From an uncultured Jannaschia sp. (lineage in GTDB: Bacteria > Pseudomonadota > Alphaproteobacteria > Rhodobacterales > Rhodobacteraceae), in assembly GCF_947494055.1 (NCBI RefSeq), contig NZ_CANLTR010000016.1, positions 1-64,000 on the forward strand: a stretch of 64,000 nt of DNA, given 5' to 3'. A program made the translations under genes and the position numbers. The notes below the pieces were generated by a model. That model was given only the letters and a program-made list of their open reading frames with translations, was not told where the DNA came from and ran no database searches. This document shows, piece after piece, positions 17,503-25,820 of the stretch; within the stretch, counting starts at the first letter, position 1; each line of letters opens with the position of its first letter.

Positions 17503-18489
17503 ATGGCCAAGCGCAAACGTCTGAGCCCGGCCGACCCGGACGCCCCGATCCAGTATCTCTCTTCCCGCCCGGGCACGATGACGGGGGCCGACCGACCCCG
17601 CGCCGGCGCGCCCATCGCCGAGGTCGCGGGCGAGAGCGCGGCGCGCGCGGCGCTCGACGCGATCGCCGCCGAGCTCGGCGACGCGCGCGCCTCGGGCCGC
17701 CTGATCCAGTCCGTGCCGGTGATCCGCATCGCCGACGACCACCTCGTCCGCGACCGCATGGTCATCGACGAGGAAGAGATGCGCGCCTTGGTCGAGAGCC
17801 TGCGCGCACGTGGTCAGCAGACCCCGATCGAGGTCGTCGCGTTGAAGAGCGGCCGTTTCGGGCTGATCTCTGGCTGGCGTCGCGTGGCCGCGCTGAAGCG
17901 GCTCCACGAGGAGACGGGCGAGGAGCGCTTCACTCATGTGAACGCGCTCGTGCGCGAACCCGAGAGCGCCGCGGACGCCTATCTCGGCATGGTGGAGGAG
18001 AACGAGATCCGCGCCGGGCTATCCTTCTACGAGCGCGCGCGGCTCGCCTCCGAGGCCGCGCGGATCGGGGTCTTCCCGGACGTGGCCGCAGCCATCGCCG
18101 GACTCTACGCGCGCGCCAGCGCCTCGAAGCGCTCCAAGATCGCGAGCTTCGTGACGCTCCACGACCGTCTGGGCGAGCAGCTCCGCTTCGGCGCGGCGAT
18201 CCCCGAGAAGCTGGGCCTCGCCCTCGCTGGTGCGTTGCAATCCGACGTCACGCTTACCGGCCGCCTGCGCGATGCGCTGCGCAATCGCGACGCGGGGGAT
18301 ACTGCCGAAGAGCGCGACACGCTGGAGCGCGCGCTTCGCAAGGCACCCGCGCCGAAGGCGCCCCGCGGCGAAGAACTCGCGCCGGGCATCTTCCTTCAAT
18401 CGGGCCGCGACCGCGTCACGCTCGCCGGTCCCGGTCTCGACGACGCGACCCGCGCCGCGCTGCGCGACTGGCTCGCCGCCCGCGCCTGA
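17503..18489 (+). CDS. parB: ParB partition protein
   Basis: A 328-residue centromere-binding protein. The N-terminal nuclease-like ParB domain includes VIDEEEMRALVESLRARGQQ and SGWRRVAALKRLHEE; a central helix-turn-helix region (SFYERARLASEAARIG through SKIASFVTLHDRL) follows. The start at 17503 is fixed by GGAGG about 6 nt upstream; a longer frame from 17281 runs back through parA. It would bind the palindromes on both sides of its gene and stimulate ParA. Confidence 0.92.
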   Translation: MAKRKRLSPADPDAPIQYLSSRPGTMTGADRPRAGAPIAEVAGESAARAALDAIAAELGDARASGRLIQSVPVIRIADDHLVRDRMVIDEEEMRALVESLRARGQQTPIEVVALKSGRFGLISGWRRVAALKRLHEETGEERFTHVNALVREPESAADAYLGMVEENEIRAGLSFYERARLASEAARIGVFPDVAAAIAGLYARASASKRSKIASFVTLHDRLGEQLRFGAAIPEKLGLALAGALQSDVTLTGRLRDALRNRDAGDTAEERDTLERALRKAPAPKAPRGEELAPGIFLQSGRDRVTLAGPGLDDATRAALRDWLAARA

Positions 18490-18498
18490 ACCTCACCC

Positions 18499-18512
18499 TT
18501 TCGCATGCGAAA
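18499..18512. promoter_or_regulatory. parS-like palindrome after parB
   Basis: A perfect TTTCGCATGCGAAA palindrome 10 bp after the parB stop codon. Its last bases touch the terminator stem that follows. Confidence 0.7.
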
Positions 18513-18543
18513 CGCCCGCAGAATCCGGTTCTGCGGGCGTTTT
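18512..18543 (+). terminator. Rho-independent terminator of parB
   Basis: A perfect 12-bp stem (18512-18523 with 18529-18540) with a TCCGG loop, followed by TTTT and further A/T. It separates parB from the convergent beta-helix gene and may act on both strands. Confidence 0.85.
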
Positions 18544-18572
18544 ATATCTTTGAAACAATAGGTTGTCCGTTT

Positions 18573-18599
18573 GAATTTCGCGTGCGAAACGCGAAATTC
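18573..18599. repeat. 10-bp inverted repeat containing an imperfect parS-like core
   Basis: Arms 18573-18582 and 18590-18599 are perfect reverse complements (GAATTTCGCG / CGCGAAATTC). Nested inside is TTTCGCGTGCGAAA (18576-18589), which differs from the parS-like core at one central base. It may be a weak ParB site or part of the end signal of the convergent gene. Confidence 0.55.
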
Positions 18600-18621
18600 T
18601 CTGGTGATGGTCCCGACTAGA

Positions 18622-21600
18622 TCACGTCCAGCCGTCGAGGCCATCGGTCAAGGCACCGAGAAGCCCACCGACATTCGTCTCCACTGCCTCGCCGAGATAG
18701 CGGATTGCCTCGCTCGCGCCGCTCGACGATTCCACGACCAGCGTCACCGTGTCGGCTTCGTAGTCGATCTCGATGTCATAGCCGCGTCCGCCCGACAGGC
18801 CCTGGACCCGGACCTCGCCGAAACTCCCGATGATCTCGTCCGTCGCAATCAGCGTGTGCCGCCCGTTGGCGATGCCGCCCGACAGGTCGAGCTCCAGCGT
18901 GCCGCCGCCGAGATTGACGCCCGAGCGCACGTTGGAGCTGTCGCCGAAGGCTCCGGAACGGAACTCCGCGATCTCCGCGAGCCCACCGGCATCCGAGGCG
19001 AAGACGAGCGTGCCGCCTGCGTCGAGCCGCAGCACGGCGCTACCGCCGCCCGCGCCGTCGAAGCCGACCTGCGCCCGGCTGCCCTCGATCCGGAGCTCGC
19101 TGCCCGACACGAAGTCGAACGTGTCGCCCGATGTGCCCAGCAGGACCTGCCCGTTATCCGACACCGACATCTGCACCGGTCCGTCGATCCGTCCGGTATT
19201 GGCGAAGCGCCCGCCGGCCACGTCGACGGTGAGCGCGTCGTCGTCCGCCTGTCCGTTGACCCAGAGCTGTCCCGCACGGTCGATCTCGATCCGCCCGCCG
19301 GCCGCCCCGGCAGATACGCCCTCAGTCGCCTCGATCCGCCCGCCGGTGACGCGGAGGATACCGTCATGGCCCAGCTCGAGCCGCCCGATCGTGGCCGTCG
19401 CCGTGCCCGATAGGACAAGGTGGCCGCCCAGATCGACGTCGTCGCCCTGCCCCGGCAGCACGTCGTGCTCCCAGTTCACCCGGTTGTCCCAGCGAACCCC
19501 GTCGGCGATGTCGGTGGGCACGAAGCGGTGGCTACCGAACGTGTCCGCGCTCCGCGCCATGCCGAAGCCGTCCTGGAAGTAGGCCACGATGTCGTCCGCC
19601 GTGATCCGCGCGTCGTCCCGCGCGGCGAGCGGGGCCAGGTAGTCGGCCAGATCGGCGATCGTTGCGTTCGGATTACCGGTCACGTCCGCGGCGAAGTTTT
19701 GGATCGTAGTCTTGTCCGCGCTGTCGTAGTTCACGCCTTCGGTGTTCTTGTCGGCGCTGTGATGGTCGTCGTCGTAGCGGGAGCCAGTCCAGTTGTAGAC
19801 GATCGTGTCGTTGTAGTAGGCGTCTTCGCCGTTCTTCAGGCCTCCGTGGTTCCAGACCTTCTCTTGGAACTCAGTGTCGTTGTTCGGATCGGCCAGATGC
19901 GCGACGATATTGTCGATTAGCGTTGTCTCGAGCGCAACGTTGTCGATACCAAGCGACAGGGCGCCCGACTTCGTGAGCTTGTAGCCGGCCGAGGTGATGA
20001 CGTTACCTGACAGAAACGAGAAGTTGCCCGTTGGACCTCGCCCGCCGTAATTACCCCCGAGTACGTTAAGTGCGGCATTGTTGTCGACGAAGACGTTGTC
20101 CTCAACATGGGCGCCGCCGCGGAACTGCACACCAAAGGAAGCACCCTGCGAGACGTAGTTGTCGCGGAAGGTGACGTCCCGGGTTGAGTATTGCAGGTAA
20201 ACATTGTGGCTGACCGTGGAGGGTGGCAGGCCGCCACCCGCCGCTTGGTAATCCTCCGACCAGCCGTTGTGGTGGATGAAGTTGCCTTCCATCAGGAGCC
20301 CGTCTGTGTCGGAGGAATAGAGCCCACCCGTTTTGTCCCAGCTGCCGTCGGCCCGCGGAGCGTCTAGGGTGATGTCCGCGATCTCCGAATTGCGGATCGT
20401 GTAGGTGTCGGCGTTCTGGAGCACGACCTGCTCGTTGCGCAACGCGACGTTGTCGAGGATCACGTTCTCGCCCTGCAGCGCCATGAATCCACTGTCGAGC
20501 GCGACGTTGGAGATGACGACGTTGTCGCTGTCCTCTTGGAAGATCTTGAAGTCTCCCTTAAGTCCCGGCTTCTCGCCCGACCCCCAAGACGTGATGTGCA
20601 GCGGGTGCAACTCGCTCTCGCCACTCGCGCCGCGGGCGACGATGCGGCCAACGCCTTCATAATCGTGACCGCGCTCGAAGAGGAGCCAGTTTGAGGAAGG
20701 CGCGGCAGTGCCGCCCTTCTGCCAAGCCCAGCCGACGAGGCCGTCCCAGATGTCGAGGCCGACCTCCTGGTCGACGGCCATGCTCGCCGAGCCGCCATAT
20801 TCAGGGTGGTCGAGCAGCCAGTTTTGGTCGATGGCGCCGGTGCCGACGCCCTCCATGCGAGCGATGTCGGCGCGGGACAGGGCCGCGTCGCTGCCACCGA
20901 CATAGACCTTGCGGTGGTTGTCGCCAGCTTCGACCACCACGTTGTCACCGGAATCGGTGGCGAGCATGTAGTGCTCGCCGAGACCCCAGCCGGCCTTCTG
21001 GGCCGGCGCGGTGACGGAGAGGTCGGCGCTGTAGCGCTCCGAGGTGCCGTCCGTGTAGGCCACGTCGTAGTCGAAGGTAATCCGGCCGGTATTCGCGGTC
21101 CCCGACAAGACCAGGGCGATCTGGCCGTCGGGCGTGGCCGCGGCATGGCCGAAGCCGGGCTGCTCGGCGATCTGGATGCCGGCGACGGCCTTGCCGTTGC
21201 CCACATCGAGCAGCGTCACGCGACCGCCGGACACGGTGCCGAGATCGGCGTCGAGGACTGGGCCGGTGGGCGCGGGGATCACGGGCGGGGCAGGGGGGGT
21301 GACCACTGGCGGCAGGGCGCCGTCATCCTCGACCTCGACGGGCGTCTCGGGCTCGGGTGTCGGCTCGGGCTCCGGCGCGGGAGGCGCGACGACGGGCGGG
21401 GGCAGGCTGCCGCCGTCGCCTTCGCCGTCATCCTCGGAGACGGGCGGCTCGGGTTCGGGCTCCGGGGTCGGTTCGGGTTCGACCGGGGCGGGAGCGGGTT
21501 CAGGCTCAGGCTCCGGCGTCGGTTCCGGCGCGGGGGAAGGGGGGACGACGACGGGCGGGGGCAGGCTGCCACTGTCGCCTTCGTCGTCCTCCTCGGAGAC

Positions 21601-21879
21601 GGGCGGTTCCGGCTCGGGCTGCGGCTCGGGGTCGGGTTGCGGCGTGGGGTCCGGCGCAGGTGCCGGTACGGGGTCGACGGGAGCCGGCGTGGGGGTCGGG
21701 ACCGGATCGGGCCGGGGTGTCGGCTCGGGGGCCGGTGTCGGTTCGGGCTCCGGCCCGGCTTCGGGAATGGTGACGATCTCGCCGTCGGCAGTCAGCCACC
21801 GGTTGGGATCGCGCCGGGATTGAAGCATGCCCTCCTCCGAGGTGGATGCGGCAAGGCTGGACATGTCGGTAATGGGCAT
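18622..21879 (-). CDS. Large extracellular beta-helix protein with Pro/Glu-rich linker
   Basis: A 1085-residue protein. Residues 1-40 hold no signal peptide. Residues about 41-205 are a low-complexity Pro/Glu/Asp linker with a repeated block (PPVSE...GSLPPPVV). A beta-sandwich (about 210-290) is followed by a right-handed parallel beta-helix region (about 400-650) with ladder-like segments such as NVVISNVALDSGFMALQGENVILDNVALRNEQVVLQ (shown here only to mark the ladder), as in pectate-lyase-like and epimerase-like proteins. The C-terminus (about 770-1060) is rich in G-x-L-x-V beta repeats. Absence of a signal peptide suggests type I or another Sec-independent route. A polysaccharide lyase or epimerase role is possible, but catalytic residues were not identified. 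GGGAG precedes the ATG. Confidence 0.75.
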   Translation of the reverse strand: MPITDMSSLAASTSEEGMLQSRRDPNRWLTADGEIVTIPEAGPEPEPTPAPEPTPRPDPVPTPTPAPVDPVPAPAPDPTPQPDPEPQPEPEPPVSEEDDEGDSGSLPPPVVVPPSPAPEPTPEPEPEPAPAPVEPEPTPEPEPEPPVSEDDGEGDGGSLPPPVVAPPAPEPEPTPEPETPVEVEDDGALPPVVTPPAPPVIPAPTGPVLDADLGTVSGGRVTLLDVGNGKAVAGIQIAEQPGFGHAAATPDGQIALVLSGTANTGRITFDYDVAYTDGTSERYSADLSVTAPAQKAGWGLGEHYMLATDSGDNVVVEAGDNHRKVYVGGSDAALSRADIARMEGVGTGAIDQNWLLDHPEYGGSASMAVDQEVGLDIWDGLVGWAWQKGGTAAPSSNWLLFERGHDYEGVGRIVARGASGESELHPLHITSWGSGEKPGLKGDFKIFQEDSDNVVISNVALDSGFMALQGENVILDNVALRNEQVVLQNADTYTIRNSEIADITLDAPRADGSWDKTGGLYSSDTDGLLMEGNFIHHNGWSEDYQAAGGGLPPSTVSHNVYLQYSTRDVTFRDNYVSQGASFGVQFRGGAHVEDNVFVDNNAALNVLGGNYGGRGPTGNFSFLSGNVITSAGYKLTKSGALSLGIDNVALETTLIDNIVAHLADPNNDTEFQEKVWNHGGLKNGEDAYYNDTIVYNWTGSRYDDDHHSADKNTEGVNYDSADKTTIQNFAADVTGNPNATIADLADYLAPLAARDDARITADDIVAYFQDGFGMARSADTFGSHRFVPTDIADGVRWDNRVNWEHDVLPGQGDDVDLGGHLVLSGTATATIGRLELGHDGILRVTGGRIEATEGVSAGAAGGRIEIDRAGQLWVNGQADDDALTVDVAGGRFANTGRIDGPVQMSVSDNGQVLLGTSGDTFDFVSGSELRIEGSRAQVGFDGAGGGSAVLRLDAGGTLVFASDAGGLAEIAEFRSGAFGDSSNVRSGVNLGGGTLELDLSGGIANGRHTLIATDEIIGSFGEVRVQGLSGGRGYDIEIDYEADTVTLVVESSSGASEAIRYLGEAVETNVGGLLGALTDGLDGWT
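21240..21790 (-). repeat. Pro/Glu-rich low-complexity repeat inside the beta-helix gene
   Basis: A stretch coding for EPEP/PTPEP-type repeats, with a block of about 60 residues present twice (around 21400-21480 and 21560-21640). Low-complexity linkers of this kind commonly space secreted domains and can vary in length between strains. Confidence 0.7.
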
Positions 21880-22332
21880 TCTCGGATCTCCCGAAAGGCG
21901 GATTCCCGGCCTCCAGGGGCCCGGGCAATCCGGTGGTGTTTATCGCGGCCCGGGCGAATGGCGGTGGCGATCGCCCGGACCGGCATCTCGAAAGGCGGCA
22001 CGCCGCGCCGGGCGACGGACCGTGAGGACCTTGCTTGCGATGTTCCGAGATGTCGGAGGGCGCGGCGTGACTCGCGCCCCGATGAACTCGTCACCCAGAG
22101 GCCGAAGACGGGTCTATCGGGCGTGGCGATTGCCGCAATCCCGGGGTTACGGGTCGGAACTTTCCTGCCCACTCGGTAGTAAATATAAGCGGAAACCTGT
22201 TCGCGATCAGACTTTAAGCGGATTGCAGCCGGCAGGCGAGCCCTGTCAGGGTTGCCCCGCGCAACGCCGCTTGGCAGAGCTAAAGGTTAATAAGTCGGAA
22301 TCGACCGAAATCGCTGCACCGATCGAATGGGT
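21880..22332. other. Intergenic region upstream of the beta-helix gene
   Basis: About 450 bp between the sulfotransferase stop (22333) and the start of the beta-helix gene. Bases 22170-22310 are richer in A/T and would hold the minus-strand promoter. No gene or strong hairpin with a T run is evident. Confidence 0.4.
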
Positions 22333-23226
22333 CTACGCTGCGATGGACCACTTCGCAGGGACGTCGATATCGTAGATTTCGCGAAGACGTTTCAGATCGT
22401 CCCGGAGTTCTTCGAGGACCCAGGCTTCCTCGTCTTGCCGCATTTCGAAACGACCCTGCGTCAGCGCATTCGATCTCGCGCTTTGCGACAGATACAATCG
22501 ATGGCGAACGGATTTGGGAACGATCCCATGAGCCAGCCGGCGAAGCGCCCGGACGTTCGAGAGCTTGCGCCAGGTCGGATCGGAGAACTTCGCGGAGGCT
22601 TCGTTCGACTTCGGCAGGTCGGGGCTCGACACGTGCGCGATCTCCAAGAAATCGCAGACCTCATCGAGAACCTTTTGCTGGTTCGCGAGCATGTCCTCGA
22701 AGACGACAGGAAGGATGGTGTCCCTTCCGAAGGCGTCCGCGTAGGCGTCCAAATGGCGGGCATACCGCGTCAGGTCGATCGCGACGGGGCTTACGCCGCC
22801 TGCGTCGAAGGAGAAGTCCGTCCGGTCCGGTCGCACATGTCCCAGCTCGTAGCCGGTCAGGGCCGCATGCTTGTGGTGGGACACGATGCGGGCGACGGGA
22901 TGGCGCATGATGTAGACGAAGCGGAATCGGACGTCCGGGCGTCGCTTCATGCGCTCGAAGACATGGTCCATGTAGGGAAGCTTGGCGTAATCCGTGCTCG
23001 CCTCGAGGCCGTAACGATGGGATGTCGGATCGAAGCCTTCGTAGAGCCCGCGATACCAGTCCCAGCCCCGTCCCCATTGATAGGGGCTGGAGAAGTATTG
23101 CGGCTCCTTCTCTGAGCAGGGGCACAGAGCGGGATGCAGCCGCAGGAGATCGAAGAGCGAGCTCGATCCCGACTTCATCGATCCCACGATGATCGCGAAG
23201 GCGGTCGGTCCGGTCGTCTCCTGCAT
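22333..23226 (-). CDS. PAPS-dependent sulfotransferase family protein
   Basis: A 297-residue enzyme of the heparan-sulfate-type sulfotransferase fold. The 5'-phosphosulfate loop IIVGSMKSGSSSLFDLL is near the N-terminus, the 3'-phosphate-binding segment RFVYIMRHPVARIVSHHKH is around residue 100, and a late region (SARSNALTQGRFEMRQDEE) is typical. It would transfer sulfate from PAPS to a sugar. The start at 23226 is preferred because GGAAGG lies 8 nt upstream; an ATG 6 nt earlier is too close to it. It is directly downstream of manC on the same strand, which ties sulfation to the polysaccharide. No PAPS-making genes are in the window. Confidence 0.82.
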   Translation of the reverse strand: MQETTGPTAFAIIVGSMKSGSSSLFDLLRLHPALCPCSEKEPQYFSSPYQWGRGWDWYRGLYEGFDPTSHRYGLEASTDYAKLPYMDHVFERMKRRPDVRFRFVYIMRHPVARIVSHHKHAALTGYELGHVRPDRTDFSFDAGGVSPVAIDLTRYARHLDAYADAFGRDTILPVVFEDMLANQQKVLDEVCDFLEIAHVSSPDLPKSNEASAKFSDPTWRKLSNVRALRRLAHGIVPKSVRHRLYLSQSARSNALTQGRFEMRQDEEAWVLEELRDDLKRLREIYDIDVPAKWSIAA

Positions 23227-23327
23227 GGGCATGGCCTTCCGAAGGTTTCCTGAAAATGATCGCCTTGGTTCAAGAGAGGTCGCGTCCAGTCGACGACGGA
23301 ACTGGGTTATCTCCCAGGGGACGCGCT

Positions 23328-24740
23328 TCAGGTCCGGTCGTAGACGTCCTCGTAGCGGACGATGTCGTCCTCGCCGAGATAGGCGCCGGTCTGGACCTCG
23401 ATCAGGTACATCGGCAGGCGGCCGCGATTGGCCATGCGGTGGACGGTGCCCAGGGGAATGTAGACGCCCTGGTTCTCGGTCACGAGCTTGACCTCCTCGC
23501 CCAGCGTCACCTCGGCCGTGCCCTCGACCACGACCCAGTGTTCGGAGCGGTGCATGTGGCTCTGGAGCGAGAGCACGCCGCCGGGGCGCACCATGATCCG
23601 TTTCACCTGGAAGCGGGTGCCGAGGCAGAGCGTCTCGTACCAGCCCCAGGGCCGGTGGAAGCGGGGATAGTCGTCGGCCTGGCCCACCTTGGCCGCGCGC
23701 AGGGCGGAGACCACGGCCTTCACGTCCTGCGCGCGTGACTTCGAGGCGACGAGCACCGCGTCGCGCATGGCGACCGCGACCACGCCTTCGAGCCCGAGCC
23801 CCACGAGATGGACCGAGCCCTCCTCCGAGCGCAGGTAGCTGTCGACGCAATCGATCGCGGTGACCGGCCCGTCGGTTGCGAGCCCGTTGGCGTCGGGTTC
23901 CCGCGCCTGCCAGAGCGCGTCCCAAGAGCCGAGATCGGACCAGGCGCCGGCGAGGGGCACGGCCGCGACCGTCTCGGCATGCTCCATCACCGCGTAGTCG
24001 AAGGAGATGGCGCGGGCGCGCTCGTAGGCCTCCGCGTCGAGACGCAGGAAGCCCAGATCGTCCTTTCCCTTGGCGATCGCGGCGCGGCAGGGTTCGAGAA
24101 GGTCGGAGGCGTGGCGCTCGAAGGCCGCGATCACGTCGCCCGCGCGGAACAGGAAGAGCCCCGCGTTCCACAGATAGGTGCCGGCCTCGAGGAAGCCCTG
24201 CGCGGTGGCCGCGTCGGGCTTCTCGCGGAAGCTCCGGAGCGGCACGGCGGTGCCGTCCGCGGGCGGATGGGCAAGCTCGAGATAGCCGTAGCCCGTCTCG
24301 GGCCGGTCGGGGGTGACGCCGAAGGTGACGAGCGTGCCGGGCCTCGCGGCCTCGGCGCCCCGCCGCACGGTCTCGAGGAAGGCAGGTACGTCGCCGATCA
24401 CGTGGTCGGAGGGCGCCACGAGCATCAGCGTGTCGGGCGCGTCCTCAAACATCAGCGCGGCTGTGAGGATCGCGGGGCCGGTGTCGCGGGCGGCGGGCTC
24501 GATCACCACGCGCGCGTCCATCAGCCCGATCGCCTGCGCCTGCTCGCCGGCCATGAAGCGGAACGCCTCGCCGGTCATCACCAGCGGCGCGGCGAAGCCC
24601 TCGCCCGAGAAGCGCCGGAGCGTCTCCTGGTAGAGGCTACGCTCGCCGAGGAGGGGCGTGAACTGCTTCGGGTAGGCCTTGCGCGAGGAGGGCCAGAGCC
24701 GCGTCCCGGAACCACCACAGAGAATGACGGGCTGAATCAT
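23328..24740 (-). CDS. manC: Mannose-1-phosphate guanylyltransferase/mannose-6-phosphate isomerase
   Basis: A 470-residue bifunctional enzyme of the ManC/AlgA/CpsB type (type II phosphomannose isomerase). The N-terminal nucleotidyltransferase starts with LCGGSGTRLWPSSRKAYPKQF; the pyrophosphorylase pocket EKPDA and WNAGLF follow. The C-terminal cupin domain begins near RPWGWYETL and includes the metal-ligand region QSHMHRSEHWVVVEG. It makes GDP-mannose, the donor for mannose- or fucose-type sugars in capsules and exopolysaccharides. Length is normal for the family. It is followed by a sulfotransferase after about 100 bp. Confidence 0.94.
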   Translation of the reverse strand: MIQPVILCGGSGTRLWPSSRKAYPKQFTPLLGERSLYQETLRRFSGEGFAAPLVMTGEAFRFMAGEQAQAIGLMDARVVIEPAARDTGPAILTAALMFEDAPDTLMLVAPSDHVIGDVPAFLETVRRGAEAARPGTLVTFGVTPDRPETGYGYLELAHPPADGTAVPLRSFREKPDAATAQGFLEAGTYLWNAGLFLFRAGDVIAAFERHASDLLEPCRAAIAKGKDDLGFLRLDAEAYERARAISFDYAVMEHAETVAAVPLAGAWSDLGSWDALWQAREPDANGLATDGPVTAIDCVDSYLRSEEGSVHLVGLGLEGVVAVAMRDAVLVASKSRAQDVKAVVSALRAAKVGQADDYPRFHRPWGWYETLCLGTRFQVKRIMVRPGGVLSLQSHMHRSEHWVVVEGTAEVTLGEEVKLVTENQGVYIPLGTVHRMANRGRLPMYLIEVQTGAYLGEDDIVRYEDVYDRT

Positions 24741-24858
24741 GGGGGTAACCTCGGGGTCGTGGGGCAGGACGTGCGCTTTCCATGCGGATCGCGGGCCGGG
24801 TTGGCAAGTTTCTTGAGGGGTCAGGGATAATGCCGGCAGGATTGGCGGAGCGTCCGCT

Positions 24859-25251
24859 TCAGCCTTCCCAATCCTCCGTTCGCAGCCCCTCGACGCGCGC
24901 GAACTCCCGTATGTTGTGCGTCACGAGGACGAGGCTCCGCGCCACGGCCTGCGCGGCAATCAGCACGTCGTAGCCGCCGATCGGCGTGCCCGCCCGCCCC
25001 AGCACGGCCCGGATCTCGCCCGCTTGCCGGGCATCGTCGGCGTCGAACGGCACGATCTCGAAGCGCATCGCATCGAGGCGGGCATGGTTCTCGCCCGGCC
25101 GCGCGCTTTTCGAAGCGCCGTAGCGCAGCTCGTGCATCACGATGGCCGGCAAGCCGAAATCGGCCCGCGCATGCTGCCGGAGGCGTCCGAGGAGGCCGGC
25201 ATGGCCTTTCAAGACAGCGATCACGGCATTGGTGTCGAGCAGGAACTTCAC
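24859..25251 (-). CDS. vapC: VapC-type PIN-domain ribonuclease toxin
   Basis: A 130-residue PIN-domain protein. FLLDTNAVIAVLKG gives the first catalytic Asp, HELRYGA the Glu, and the later IGGYDVLIAAQAV and LVLVTHNIREFARV the remaining acidic/PIN core. VapC toxins cut tRNA or rRNA when released from their antitoxin. A GTG start at 25251 overlaps the vapB stop (GTGA), the usual translational coupling. A longer frame to 25359 runs into vapB and is not used. Confidence 0.9.
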   Translation of the reverse strand: MKFLLDTNAVIAVLKGHAGLLGRLRQHARADFGLPAIVMHELRYGASKSARPGENHARLDAMRFEIVPFDADDARQAGEIRAVLGRAGTPIGGYDVLIAAQAVARSLVLVTHNIREFARVEGLRTEDWEG

Positions 25252-25493
25252 TCGAAGAGGTCGTCGAGCCCCGGCCGGTCCTGCGGCGCCGGCCGTTCGG
25301 AGGCGGCCGCCGCGAAGTCCGCGTCCACCGGGCCCGTCACCGCGTCGAGCCAGTCCCAATCGCCTTCGATGGGTTCGAGCACGACGCGGGACCCGTCGCG
25401 GCGGATGCGCACCTCCTCGGTGTCGAACCGGAACGCCTTGGGCAGCCGCACCGCCTGGCTGCGCCCCGACCAGAAGACCTTCGCCGTGTCCAT
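25248..25493 (-). CDS. vapB: VapB-type antitoxin (AbrB/SpoVT-like)
   Basis: An 81-residue antitoxin. The N-terminal swapped-hairpin DNA-binding domain (MDTAKVFWSGRSQAVRLPKAF) is typical of VapB of the AbrB type. The acidic C-terminal tail (RPAPQDRPGLDDLFE) would wrap the VapC active site. The ATG at 25493 is chosen because GGGAGG precedes it by 6 nt. It likely represses its own promoter through the inverted repeat just upstream. Confidence 0.9.
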   Translation of the reverse strand: MDTAKVFWSGRSQAVRLPKAFRFDTEEVRIRRDGSRVVLEPIEGDWDWLDAVTGPVDADFAAAASERPAPQDRPGLDDLFE

Positions 25494-25514
25494 GATGCGC
25501 CTCCCGGAACCAAA

Positions 25515-25537
25515 AAGATATTGCAATGATATATCTT
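25515..25537. promoter_or_regulatory. Inverted repeat in the vapBC promoter, probable operator
   Basis: AAGATAT (25515-25521) and ATATCTT (25531-25537) form an inverted repeat in an A/T-rich patch 22-44 bp upstream of vapB. VapBC complexes typically autoregulate through such sites, and a minus-strand -10-like sequence lies within it. Confidence 0.6.
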
Positions 25538-25820
25538 ATTCGGGAGGATTTGCAACGGGAATGTCCCGCTGCGCGACGTTTCCTACGCCATCATCGCGTC
25601 GAGTTCCGCATCCGGTGTAATCGCCTCTATGGGTGAGCGATGGTACGGAGGACCGGCATGCAGTCGATCTCCTGCGTGCCGGGCGGTGCGGAGGCAGCGT
25701 GACGATAAGGGGGAGGTAGTCGTACCAGTCCGGCGGTGGCCGGATTCGGGGCTGCCGCGCGAACGTCGTCGCGGCAGGGGAGGGAGCCGCGCGCGTGGCG
25801 CAGCCCCGTCGCGTCCGGTC
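25538..25820. other. Gene-free stretch between vapBC and the fasciclin gene
   Basis: Together with the vapBC promoter this gives about 330 bp without a supported gene. The sequence is ordinary GC-rich DNA with no clear hairpin and T-run combination. Confidence 0.4.

Noticed and set aside
15981..18489. Complete repABC operon
   Set aside because: The initiator is divergent from parA and of a different family; there is no repC downstream of parB.
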